Assembly (NCBI GenBank): GCA_033032175.1
Contig: CM065334.1
Coordinates: forward strand, 4,833,705 to 4,897,704
Source: Saturnia japonica
Taxonomy: Eukaryota; Arthropoda; Insecta; Lepidoptera; Saturniidae
Direction of reading: 5' to 3'
Length of the DNA stretch: 64,000 nucleotides
Shown here: positions 24,382-37,600 of the stretch, piece by piece
How the letters are laid out: each line of letters opens with the position of its first letter
How positions within the stretch are numbered: the first letter of the stretch is position 1
Notes under the pieces: model-generated
Seen by the model: only the letters and a program-made list of their open reading frames with translations
What the model was told of the DNA's origin: nothing
The model's database searches: none
Program-made: the position numbers and the translations under genes

Positions 24382-24971
24382 TTTTAAATTTAATTAAAAT
24401 TATTTTATTTAGACTTTATATTTTTACTATCACAAATTAATAATACTTTTGACGTTGACAGATCTGGATAAGATCAGATAGGTGACACTAGGGATGTATT
24501 GATATGAGTAAATACGAGTACATACATAATACTTTTCCATCAATAACAAGTACTTTTGGCATAGTTACTTTTGAACCAAGTACCGAGTAGGTATCGGTGA
24601 AAAGTACTCGTATCGCATCGGTAAGTCACCAGATTAAGGGGGTGCGGGTGGTTTGAAAAGCTCGGAGGGAAATTTAGGAAGCAAAAAAATATAGGAGTAC
24701 CTATCCATGTGTTAGCAAACCGTAACGATATCGTAGTGGGCGTAGCACAAGTTGTTGTGATTTTACTATTTATAAGATAATATATCTACAATAATATAAT
24801 AAATACAATGAAAAGGTTGTCTAATAAATACAATGCACAAGGTGTCCCAAGAAGTAGTATAAACGTTCATGACAACTTGCTTGCATATTTGTATCTATTA
24901 ATCGGGCACAAGGTCAAACTTCAAGTTACTATTGAATAATTTCATAGCAAAAAAAAACCAATATCACTTTG

Positions 24972-25044
24972 CTCGACCTGGGAATCGAACCCAGGACTTC
25001 GGTCTTAGCAGTCGCGCTTATGGTCACTAGGCTAATGAGGCAGT
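24972..25044 (-). repeat. tRNA-derived SINE head
   Basis: On the minus strand an A-box-like block (ttagcctagtgacc) and a perfect B box (ggttcgattcc) lie about 35 nt apart, as in a tRNA promoter. The acceptor stem does not pair well, so this is a SINE rather than a working tRNA gene. Confidence 0.6.
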
Positions 25045-26065
25045 TAGCAATTTAGGGGCAGAGATAAATAAAAAATTCTAGGAGTATTATTATTCTGTGA
25101 CATGAATGGCCCATGGTATCATGGAAGTAATATTAAAGGTATAAAACCACATAGAATTGAGGCAAAAAGTGTAGTGTCAAAATCAAAAGTGTTAGAACTC
25201 AAAGTCTAAATCTTTAATTTGTATTTAGGTATGAAATGATTCAAACAGGTATCGATACTTTTACTGAATACCATATCGGATGGAAAGTATCGTTACCTAC
25301 TGGTTAACGATGAAAAAGTATTGTTACTTACCCGTAATTTTTTTTTCTAAAGTTTAAAAACTAGAAAAATAAATACTTTCATACGTTTCCCAATAACAGT
25401 AATTTTAAATTTCCCGTTTAATGGTTTCTAGAAGTCGTGATTGTCAAACCTGCTTTTTTGGATCCACTGGGCGGTAGAAGAGACATATTTTTTATCATAA
25501 TTTAAAACTTGGATCTAGTAAAGTTCCCACAGCTTCGTAGATGTTATACGCTATGAGGCTCCCAAAGTATTATCTTTTACACTATGCCAACAGTCTAGTT
25601 AGCTGAAATTTTGGAAGAATATTTATTTTCTGTGTTCTGAATCAAATATAAGACAAAGTGACATAATTTTTTCCCAAAAAAATTTCTAGTAACAAAGTCG
25701 AATGAAATTAAGAGAAAGACTATTTACCTCAACTACCAATTGCTGATCCATTGTTATTTTTGGATTATACTATGCGTACCATCAAAGACAGTTTCATCAA
25801 TTTACCGAGCTACTATTAAAATTATGCGGTTCTCGAGTGCAGCACAATAACAGACAGACAGGCAGTTAAACTAATGTATTTTTTATTATGTATATGTTTT
25901 AAAATGATAACTATATGTTACAATTATACTATGTGCAACATCCTTTGATGTAGCTAAGGTCACCACTATAGAAATTTGTTTGTAAATCGACTTTAAATAA
26001 AGCTTTTTTTGTATAGTAAGTATTACCAAGTGGTGGATAGTTTATACAAAATATTTATTATAGTA

Positions 26066-27212
26066 GGTCGGGGAAAAAGTTTCTTCACATTTTTTAATGA
26101 AAACTCAAGATATTTTTGTAAAAAGTTTATTTACATTTACTTGCAGTATATATGTGCAGTTTTGTTCGATGACTTTCCGACATTTTGTAGGTAGAGAGAT
26201 GATGCCGTTGCTGTAGAAATTTTTGGGACTTCTGATCAAAAAAAGCTCAAACAGTTTTGGCAGTTCTCTCTTGATGTTAACCTTACAAAACCTAAAGAAT
26301 TCTGAAGAGACCGAAAAAGGTGAAAATTTGAAGGTGCAAGGTCAGGGCTATATGGTGGATGCACTAACACCTCCCAGCCAAACTCTCTTAATTTTTACTG
26401 AATGACTAAAGATGTGTGTGGTCTAGCGTTGTCGTGACGAATATCGCTCTTTCTGTTGATCATTTCCGGACGCTTCCTTTAAACTGCTTCTTTTAATCAA
26501 ACCAGTTGTTGGCAGTAGAGATCTGAATCGATGGTTTTGCCGGGTGGTAAAGGCTCATAATTAACAATGCCCTTCCAGTCCCACCATACACACAGCCTCA
26601 CCTTATTTCGAGTTAGCCCAGGTTTAACCACAATCTGTGAAGCCTGGCCGACCTTAGACCACGACCTTTTTTGCACGATCTTGTCGTACGTGAACCACTT
26701 TTCATCGTCAGTTATCAAATCTTTTAAAAACGGCTCGGTTTCATTACGTCTCAATAATTAATCGCAAATGAGTACACGGTTCATTAGGTTTCTTTCAGTG
26801 AGCTCGTGCGGGACCCAAATACCGAGCTTTTTGGTATAGCCAGCTTTCTTCAAATGGGTTAAATCTGTTTTGTGGTCAATTTCCAGTTCTTTAGCTACAT
26901 CGTAACTACTGATATGTCGATCTTGCTCCACTTTTTCAAAAATGGCGTCTTTTTTATTCGTAAAAGGGCGACCAGAGCGAGGTGCATATTTAACATCAAA
27001 ATTTCCGTACTGAAAACGTTTAAACCAACTTTGTGCTACTCTTACTGACACCGCATTAGGTTCATAAACATTACAAATTTTTTTCGCTGCTTGAGTTGCA
27101 TTTTTGCCTTGTTTGTGATAATATTTTAAAATGTATCGAATTTCTTCATTAGATTCACTTATTTTTACAGAAAGAAAACAAATAAAAATAACGTGAAACT
27201 TTTTTATTTTAT
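26066..27212 (-). mobile_element. mariner transposon with broken transposase
   Basis: The transposase runs on the minus strand. Its N-terminal part has VRVAQSWFKRFQYGNFDVKY and APRSGRP (HTH region, 27051-26758). After a stop comes the catalytic part with LITDDEKWFTYD, WSKVGQAS, KPGLTRNKVRLCVWWDWKG and LPPGKTIDSDLYCQQL (26754-26497). The C-terminal third (26497-26200) is recognisable but carries stops and frameshifts, and the start ATG seems lost. The left end begins ggtcggggaaaaagtttctt after TA; the right end is diverged. Of cecropia-type mariner, about 1.15 kb, dead. Confidence 0.85.
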
Positions 27213-28420
27213 ATTTAATGTAAATTTTTTAATGTTACCAAAACCATACAGATACAAATAGTACAGCCAAAGAAATATTATAACAAGTTTATAACTAGTC
27301 AAGTCGTGCGTGAACGGAGGACTTTAAAAAAGATTTCAATTTTTTGAAAAGCGTTTATTCTTGATCGTTAATGTCTTAAGACTAACTTAAAAATACTCTT
27401 ACAACTCCGATGCACCCACCAGACGCGCCTTACAGGATGAGCTTGTTGCAACGTTGCGTCTGGCTTCTCTAGAATACAGACTGCTGATTAGCAGTATTCA
27501 TAGAGGGTGGTTCTATAACTACCTACTTTATGCAAAAACACTTTTTCCCTGAATATTATTGTTATGTTATCTTAAAAATAGTAAGATCACAACAATTCAA
27601 ACCACGTCCATCATGATAATGTCATGTTTCGATATCACATATTCTACCCTTTTAAAATATTCTCTTTTACTTTATAGATCATTATACAAATTTTCCCCAG
27701 TAAATTGGTGCTCCAATATATTTCTATTCCTAAATTTTCGTCATAGCTTTTGAAACCATACTTTTAATCTAGCAACTGTAACCTTAGAAAAGATACCACA
27801 TTTCTATTCGATGCCGCAGCCATTATGGTACCCACTCAAAATCAATTAAAAACACGATACTTATATCTTTTTTTTGTGAGGATTAAAGACAAGTAAAAGC
27901 AACAGTACTTATATAATTATTGTACTAATTTGTTGAAGAAAATCTGATTTAGAAGTACACTACTTTTTGAAAACAACATTTTATAAAGTAAGTAAGTGCC
28001 ATCGATATATAAAACTTTTGCGCCTATTTCTATAGCTTATGATTTTATATCTTACCATTCTTCCAATAGGTTCAAGTATAATGTACAAAAATGAAATGTC
28101 GTCATGACTTCTTTTACTGTACTATAAAAATGATAGTTAAGTAAACGTTCATCAAACATAGATTATTCAAATGTCAAATTATATGTGTATATCGCACATC
28201 TAATTAGTGCAAAGATGCCACTGCTTAATAGAAAAATAGTTGATAATTATACTGGTAAGAGCGAGTACCGATACCGATACGAGTACTTTTCACCGATAGC
28301 TACTTGTTGATCGGTTACAAAGTGTCGATATATATAAAAGTACTTAGTATTGAAAGAAAAATATCCAATTTGTACTCGTGTTTATTCGTATCGTTCTGTG
28401 GTAATGATTCATCCCTAGTG

Positions 28421-28609
28421 AAAGTCAGAAATTCACAAAATGTATGGTGTTGTTCTGCGATGCGATATATCTCGGTTCCGAGTTTATTTGTAGTTTTTGT
28501 CTGGGTCTTTTTATGAGTGAAAGTGTTACTGATTACACTTATTTCTGATTTACGGAGTTCATTACAATTAATACTAAATACTCTAATCTATTGTTATCAT
28601 ACATTCAAG
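28421..28609 (+). promoter_or_regulatory. probable FECH promoter and 5' UTR
   Basis: The stretch between the right edge of the inverted-terminus structure and the FECH ATG. No TATA box in the expected position is convincing. The interval is assigned by position only. Confidence 0.3.
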
Positions 28610-31600
28610 ATGTTCCTCACAAAATGTAAGTATTAATGCATAATTTGACTGTTTTCACCTAATTAAATATTTACTCATTTGAAATAATAAAGCGGTGTTC
28701 CGTATTTTTAACCGACTGTTAGCAAATAAATATAATTAAACTACATAATATGTTCAACATATTTTTCATAGGTATGTTCAGGATTTTATATTTTGTTATT
28801 TGTGCCTCAGTGATATAGTCAATAATAGATACTTGACTATTGGTATTTATGAACAATCTATTTAATGATTTTTAAAATTCCACTTCTTTCAAGTAATAAA
28901 TTATATTAACAATAGGTATTATTTTTATTTACAAATAGAATTTTTTTTTCCTTGCTGGTAAATTATCTATTTTATTATATATTATATACTTATATAATAT
29001 CATAAAACTTAAGAGTTTGTTTTTTAAAACATACTAATCTCTGGAACTACCAGTTGGATGTGAAAAATTATTATTGTATATGTTAGCCAGATTCATGAGG
29101 AATAGTGTAATCTAACTAACTTCACAATACTACCCAAAGAATGGAGCAGTAACTATGAACATTAGACTTGGGCAACTCAGCAAAATTCCTTGTGCCAACT
29201 CAATAAATAACCCAAACGCAGCTTACTGCACTGGAGCATTGAGTTAACTCAAATTTGCACCATGCTGCAAAAAATGGTATGTAAAGCAAGCAAGTTAGAG
29301 AAAAAAATGAGTTGGCTGACTGTTGCAGCAGTACTGTGCCTTAACTGGTTCCCTGCACTGAAGTGTACTATGGGCCAAAACATTTCAAATAAGTGTGTAA
29401 ACACCCGGTTCGGTGCAGTAAACTGAGTTGGGGTAATTGCATGGAGTAGTGCAATGTTACCTATGTCGAATGAACATCATGCAATCTGGTAAGCTTTAGG
29501 CAAAGTACAAGAAGTTGAACAACAATAGGATTACACAAGTGGATTGGAGGAAGCTTAGTGGAGAGTTGATTAAATAAATTTCCCACAGGTGAAACCATAA
29601 GGCACAGTTACTATTTTATATTATTTGACTCAGTGTTAGGCATTAATCAAATCTCATGATATATATATCTATACAATTAATAAAATTGAAGTGTCTGTTT
29701 TGTAATGTCAAAATAACAATTTTTTACTAAATGCATATGAAAGTATATACAACAACTATAACAAAAAGCACATTTTTAAAATTTTTGTCTGTCTGTTTTT
29801 TCCGTGTAATCTCCAATCTCCAAAACGGTTGGATCGATTTTGAAGGGACTATCAGTAATAGATAGCCGATGATATAGGGAGTAACTTAGGCTACTTTTAT
29901 TTTAATAAAAAATTAGGGTTCCAATAAAAAAAAACTGCTCATGGTGAATCAATTTGGGTGCTTAAATGGCTTATACTGAGTAAACCCTAATAGATATAGC
30001 AAATTAATGTACTACATAATTATAGGCATTAAAAAGACCTACAAAAAAGTCCGGGAGTATATACGTCTATCTTCTAAGGAACACCCACAATAAACATTTT
30101 TGTCTTTAAAATAGCCAGGAGCGGGGGAGCAAGATTCGCACGGGCATTCTGTAGTCCACGTGTGAGCGAAGCCACGGGTACAGGTAGTTTTAACTAAAGT
30201 TTGGCGTACTGTTATAATAAGAACTTGATAAATGGTGTGTAGAAATCTTGATTGGATTTCAGGTCGAGTGTTTTCTGTCTCAATACAGAGGTTATCAATA
30301 GCAGCTTACAGCAAAGCAACAGATTCAACAAAACCAAAGACTGCTATAATTATGCTGAACATGGGTGGTCCTGAAACTGTTGATCAGGTATTCATTCCTT
30401 TTTTTAACAGATGTCGAAAAAGGAGGAGAGACTCCATTCAAATGTATATTTTTTTATGTATGTGTAGCTAAAACTCTCTTGTTTCTTTGGAAAGGGGATA
30501 CCTCAAGGGTAGTCCGATTTTAATTTCACTGGCATTGGACCTTTGACTTCGAAGATACGCCAGAGAACTCCTTAAATTAGTTTTCATTTTTGTTAAAAAT
30601 TGTTTTTTATTATACGTAATGGGAATAATAGCTGGCCCTGTGAACACTATTCTGTTTCCAGTAGTCAATCACTGAACTGCATCGCCCACCTGTCGTTTTC
30701 AGGGATGATATGAGAACCGTCTCAATGAAAAAAGTACTTAGATCTACCAACTTTCATGGTGATCGGTCAAAGGGTGTTTGAGTTTATAAATGCCATATAT
30801 ACCAACAAATGATAGCATAAAGTGCTAGTGTTACAAGGACTGGCTCCCATACCAACAAGTCTTTTAAGATAATCTATACAAATAAATAAAATTGAAGGGT
30901 CTGTTTATAATGTCAAAATAAATTATTTTTTTTTTTTTTACTAAATGCATATGCATATAACTTATACCGTAAAAAAGTATAACGAAAAACCAATTTTTCA
31001 AATTTTGTCTGTGTTTGTTTGTTAGGGGTAATCTCCGAAACGGTTGGACTGATTTTGATAAGCAACTTTCACTGGCAGATAGCTGATGTTATAAGGAGTA
31101 ACTTTGACTTGTATTGTTTCCTAAAAAAGAGTTAGGGTACTGCGCAAAACCAAACGCAAGATTTTTAAAATAACCGGCTTGCGACCTCCGTGGGTGGAAG
31201 CAGGGTAGGGCCACAGGCACAGCTTAGTATTTAGTATAAGTCGGAGATTCGCGTCAATGTGATTATGGAATCCATATTAATGACTTAGTGTTAATACTAT
31301 TGACCCACATTGTTGACTGGGTGAGATTGCAATAGGTGTGTTCTGCAATGTCACCCACTTTATAAGCGAGTATCTACCTGCTTGAAGACATTTTTTTTGC
31401 TTGAGCTTTGGGATAGTGAAGGCCTCAGTTAATAAGTCAACTACAATATATACTGTTTATAAGTGCTGTCTCACTCCTCTCACATCCCTGCATATTACAC
31501 TAGTTATCATTGAATATTCTCAATAATAATTTACTCTGCAGCTCAAGGTTGTATTGAGATGGGAAATATATGATTTAGTGCAAACCTAATCTAACAAATT

Positions 31601-34600
31601 AAATATAGAATGAGGATATCAAGTATTAACATAATTCAAATAGAAATAAAAGCACAGTGACCTTTATAGGTTATCACAAAAACGACAAGTATGTGGTGAG
31701 GTTTATTGCATTTCTTTACTATGTGTAGTTATGTATAAATACCATTATAATTATCTATCTATATATACTAGAGTGACCCAAAAATAAAACTTTTTTTTTA
31801 CTTCTCACAATATGATAATAAGTTAATATAATACGTTTTAAGAACTCTCAACTAAAAATAAACATGAAAAATATTTTTTTGAAGGTAGATATGTTTTTTT
31901 TATTACAATAAAAAAATCATATTTTTTCCCGTCATGTAATTATGGTCTAAGATTGACATTATAAATATTGTAAAGTTTTAAAGTTGATATCTTATTTTAT
32001 AGAGGTCACTCGCGTTTTTTTTTCATGATTAAAATACCTGGCATAGTTTAAATGTTTTCGAGTGACCAGAAAATGTAAATATTACTTAATTCTTCATGAG
32101 ATTATTTACAGTTAGAGTTGTTAGATAGAAAAATGAAAAAAGATAAGTGTTACTTTACTAAAAAAAGGAGGACAAAAAACATGTTTTTGTTATGTTTTGT
32201 TTTGTTTATATAATATGCAATAACGTTAATTCGTATAGGGGTGGTGTGTTATAATTAAGCCTGTAGAACCTCACGAGAAGAGGCCTTAGCCTGCTAGTTG
32301 GATCACACAGAAAATGGTATTACATAAAAATGCAATTTTTTTTTGTAAAAAAAAAAAAAAATATTTTTACAACTAAAGTGACAAACAAGCATACTTCCCG
32401 CCTTATGATAAGCGGCTACCGTAGCCTATAAACGCTTGTAACACCAATGGTTTCACTAGCATGTTGCTGACCTTGAGCCCCCTTCCCCAAGGAACTCTAA
32501 TATCAAGACATTTGTAGTATCTGCTTAACATTTAAAGCTTCGTGCTATTTGCAATATATCTTCAGGTTGGTGGCTATCTACATCGTATTATGACAGACCG
32601 AGATATGATCCAATTGCCGGTCCAGAGCAGACTTGGTCCTTGGATAGCCAGCAGAAGGACTGAAGAAGTCAAGAAGAAGTATATGGAAATTGGTGGGGGA
32701 TCTCCTATACTGAAATGGACGAATAGTCAAGGTACTCCTTATATCTAAGTTTCTTAAAACAATATTTACCTCAAATACACAGGTCATGTCTTTACCGTAG
32801 TGTGAAGGTGTGGAACTGTCTCCGGAAAGTGTGTTCTTTCCTTCCTGCAATATGGGGTCCTTTAAACACAGTATGAAGAGATATTTGAGCAGGTCAGCAT
32901 AACAGTGACTATTGGCGATGGGTTGTAGATCCCTTGGTGGTTGCTGATGTTGTAGGATTTCATTGTGCTTACCATCAGGTGGGTACAGTGACGTCACTTT
33001 GTCGTGCTACAATAAAAAAAAAAACAAGTTTTACAGGTTCTTACTGTAGACGTATTTTGGGAATCATTGCTTTGAAATTTTGATGGGTTAATTATTTGAT
33101 AGAAAGTTGAATTCAAATTTTAGAAAAAAATCGTATAGGTATCAAATACATTTGTAATGTAGACAAAAAAAAAATATCTATTTTCTAGAAAAATCTTTAT
33201 TTTTAGAAAAAAGATAAATGACATACAACCTCTTCTTGTTTTGGCGCCGCAAAAAGCACTTGCCAGGTCAATATTTTTGAGCCTTCGTAGTAGTAGATTT
33301 TTTGTATTCAAAGTGGCGTCTAACAAGATGGTGGCTCCCTTGTTAGAACGATCTAGGCAGTTTTTGTGACATTTCAAAATGTTTGCTTTCAGAACTATAT
33401 CACACAAAACGTCACCAATATTACATATATAGGGTTAAAAATCCAAGTTTATGAATTAGGAATAAAAACCACAACATGTCACATCAAGATCCCGCCAATA
33501 ACTCCCACACGCAACCTCATATCCTAGAAACATAATTGTTGTTGTTTTTAATTTTCAAGGATTCTGAATACATGTCCTTTATGCCTAACTTCGTATGATA
33601 AAAATAGCTCTAACAAGATAGCGGCGCTTTTGCTAAAGCATCCTATGGAGTTATTGTTATCATCATCATCATCACCATCTTAGGCTCTAAAGCCACAGGT
33701 GGACTTTAGCCTGGTCCAGTACCTCACTCCGGACCGATCTATTTCTGGCTTTCACCAATGGTTTATAATCCTTATTGATGAAATAAAAGTTAAGGCAATT
33801 TAAAGAATACAATTATTTATTTTCATATTATTATAAAGGCAACGTGAATGACAGTGCACAAATATTTGGACGAGAGGGCGCCTACAATTGATAGACAACA
33901 GAAATGCACATCAGGCACATTGCTATTACACTAAGTGCAGGCGTCCATACGCTTTACACTTATGAACACGCCATCCAACCATCTTAAATTTGGAGTTATT
34001 GTGGCAACTTAAAATGCATATTCCTAGTTAATATTTATAATCTAATTAATTTGTGCACAATATAAATAACTAAGCTACATGCCGCGAAGATTACACTATA
34101 TGACGCATAATAAGATAAATTTATAAATCAGAATAAAATCCAATACATGACAGATCAAGATCCTGCATAAAATACAAAATTTTTTTTTTCTAATTTTGCC
34201 TCTTTTATCTAATAACTATTGTTTTTTTGTTCTTGCTATAAAAATATAATTTTAATATGTGATATTTTGAAAGAAGGAAAGCGCACAATACTTATTTAAT
34301 TATATGTACTTCTAAAATATAAAAAAAACTTACGATTATATTTGCAGGAAATTTATTAGCAGAGGCTTTAGATCAAATGTTGCCAGAGTCGGCTCCGCAC
34401 AAACACTATGTTGCATTCAGATATGTGCCACCATATACAGAGGAAACTTTTCAACAAATAGAAAAGTAAGCACCACGCATAATATACTTCATACTAACCA
34501 TACAAATTTTATAAAGCTCAAGAAATTGTTTTTTTTTTTTTAATTAAACGCGCTATTCTCTCGAACTACTTGTTAGATTTGAAAAATTATTTTAGCATTT

Positions 34601-37600
34601 CATAGCTTACTTGTAAGATATATAGGTGCTTTCATCCCACTTTTATTATAATCAGTGAAGAATAATTAACAGAAATTAGTATATAAATGATGAAATAACA
34701 GAATCTTTTTTCCTGTCTGCAAAATTTCATTCAAATCTTTTGTCAATTAATAAAAAATATATTTTTTAAATTGTTCTTTTTTTTATGATTTCTGAAAATA
34801 TTGAACAAAAACATTATCCTCCCATCATGTAAAAAAAAATCATAAAAATGGTTTAGCCGTTTTTGAGTTTAATCTGGACAAACATACAGCAAGAAAGAAA
34901 AATAAAAATTTTATGTCAGTTTTATGTTTAGTATCATTTATATAAGATGTCTATCAAATGCGGTTAAAAAAATACATGTACAAATAGAATCATAATACTT
35001 CAGATTTAAAAGACAGGTAAAAAGGGCACAGAAAATTCTATACTTGAGGCTGTCCAAATACCACCACTCTACAGAAGATCTCAGCCAAATAACCTTGTTT
35101 TATGTTCCTGGCATAAATAGGGTTTCCACAGCTTGAGGAAATATGGTTCTATAAACGTTTATAGGTTATGCTAGCCGTTTACCAGCAGGCATGTTATGTT
35201 ATGTTATGTGGGCTCCATCTGTCCGCACTTAGACTCTTCCTAGATCCATTGTGCGTAGATATTCCGGCCGGCTATTCCAGCCAGCCCAGCTCCGAACAGA
35301 AGCGCAGAAGCCTTGGAGCATTCACAGGCTTCTCAAAGCGACCTCGGGTTTTTGAGGATTTCCGCCCGTTGGGTTGCAACTTTCGCGCATTCCACGATTA
35401 TGTGGGTAGCGGTTTCGTGCCTAACATAATACGTAGATCATTTCTATTAAGACTGAGAAGTCGCCGCAACAAACGCGGTTCAAGGATGAGCAGTGTACCC
35501 CTCGACTCTCTACAGTCACTGGCCGTTGTCGATCGATCTTTATGTGAATCTGTTGTCCTCTGACGCAGCCACGAGCGAATCTGACTGAAAGGCAGAGGCA
35601 GTATGGGTAGAGGACCTATCCGCAGACAGCTCGAACCTCTCTTTGCCAGTTCATCTGCTACGTCATTGCCCAGTGATTCACTGTAGGGTTACTTTGTTGT
35701 TAGTCGTAGCCCGTTCCAGTGTTTTATGACACACGTTTATAAGCCCAAATTCGTGTGTCTTACACTCCAGGGCTCGTAAGACTGCAGTACTGTCGGAGAG
35801 AATTCAGCAGGCATGCTGTAAGGTTGTTTGCCACCTTAGATGTATTAAAAAAAAAACCTTTTTATTTCAGAGATGGAGTGGAAAGAGCTGTTATATTTTC
35901 TCAATACCCACAATACAGTTGCGCGACAACCGGTTCCAGCTTAAACGCGGTTGCCGATTTCTACAAGAATAAGTGAGTTGGCTTCATTTGTGATCTGTTA
36001 TTATTATTTTTAACCAGCTGGGCCCCGCTGGTCAATACCTCGACCACATTTTATCATCCATCTACCCCGACTTATTTGGCTGCAAACTTTGTTTTGAAAT
36101 TTTTACTTTCAGTTTTGTACATTAAAAAATTCAAGTTTCATTTTATTTTACAAAGATAAGCTAATTTTATGTGTAATTCGTTGCTTTAAAAATATTGATT
36201 TTTTATTTCGACTTTTCTTTATAAGTACAAAACTTGATAAATAAACATAGAAAAAAAATGACGTAACTACTAGAAGTACAATTAGGCTGGATATGAACAA
36301 ATTACAGAACCTGACTTTTTTTTCGCCGCCCGCTTCACGAAAAATGCCAATGATATCAACAAAAATATTTAAATAAAAAATATATTTGCAGGCAAATCCC
36401 AAGGAACATAAGATTCAGTTTGATAGAACGCTGGGGCTCCCACCCGCTTCTCGCCAGGGTGTTCGCTGAAAGGATAAAGGAGAAACTCAAGCTGTTCCCA
36501 GCCGGAATACGAGATCAAGTTCTGATACTCTTTACTGCACATAGTCTGCCCTTAAAGGTAATTTTTTTTTGTATCTCCTTGTAAGTAAATACAAATTCTA
36601 AAATATCTGTTACCTTTTACTTAAGTTTGTTATCTGAGTTATTTTGGTCCCTGATGTATTACAAGAATTCAATTGAAATATTCCTAGGAACATACCAAGA
36701 TTTCCTATACAAAGAATTTTTTCCACAACACATTTCAGAACTCTGTTCACTTTTGAATAGTCTTAAAGAACTATATGTCGATTTTAATTTAAAAAATCAT
36801 TTCGATATTGACATCTTTTTAACAGACTTAAAAAAAAGACAGGTTACTTTATTAAAAAAAATCATTTCAATATTGACATCTTTTTAACAGACTTAAAAAA
36901 AGACAAAGGTTACTTTATAAAAAAACATTACGATATTGACATCTTTTTAACATACCTAAAAAGCCTTAAAAGACAAATACCTAAAAACCTAAAAAGACCT
37001 AAAAAACCTAAAAATACCTAAAACCTTAAAATCCTGTACCTGTACCTGTACCTGTCTTTAATACCTAAAAGACAAAGATTACTTTATAAAAAAAAACATT
37101 TCGATATTGACATCTTTTTAACAGACTTAAAAAAAAGACAGGTTACTTTATTAAAAAAAATCATTTCAATATTGACATCTTTTTAACAGACTTAAAAAAA
37201 GACAAAGGTTACTTTATAAAAAAACATTACGATATTGACATCTTTTTAACATACCTAAAAAGCCTTAAAAGACAAATACCTAAAAACCTAAAAAGACCTA
37301 AAAAACCTAAAAATACCTAAAACCTTAAAAACCTGTACCTGTCTTTAATACCTAAAAGACAAAGATTACTTTATAAAAAAAATCTTTTCTATATTGACAT
37401 CTTTTTATCAGACTTCAAAAAAAGACAGGTTACTTACTCAATTCTTAATAACTTCTTTGTTTATGAACCAACTTGGATGATTCTTTTTTGTTGGATAGAG
37501 GATACCTCAAGGGTGGTCCAATTTTAATTTCTTTGGCATTGGACTTTCAACTTCAAAGATATACCAGGAAAACTCTTCAAAATCATTGAAATTAGTTTTC

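Larger units (their letters stand above)
24486..28420. mobile_element. 3.9-kb structure with ~130-bp inverted ends, or two opposed copies of one repeat
   Basis: The left end (cactagggatg, then acgagtac, acaagtac, atcggtgaaaagtactcgta) is matched in inverted order by the right end (28255-28420, finishing catccctagtg). The ends fit a hAT-like terminus, but no 8-bp target duplication is visible. The interior holds further 'aagtatcgttac' blocks at 25240-25330, a SINE head and a mariner. It fills the region between the divergent MEMO1 and FECH genes. Confidence 0.5.

Noticed and set aside
30232..30262. ATG at 30232 as the FECH start ([11 protein letters not shown])
   Set aside because: An acceptor (TTGGATTTCAG) lies at 30252-30262, and exon 28610-28625 joins in phase to give a better mitochondrial presequence.
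32578..32997. 139-codon minus-strand frame
   Set aside because: It overlaps FECH exon 3 antisense and a LINE tail; a shadow.
35168..35563. 131-codon plus-strand frame, the second longest plausible-looking ORF
   Set aside because: It is antisense to a LINE RNase H fragment bounded by target duplications and has no gene-like features.
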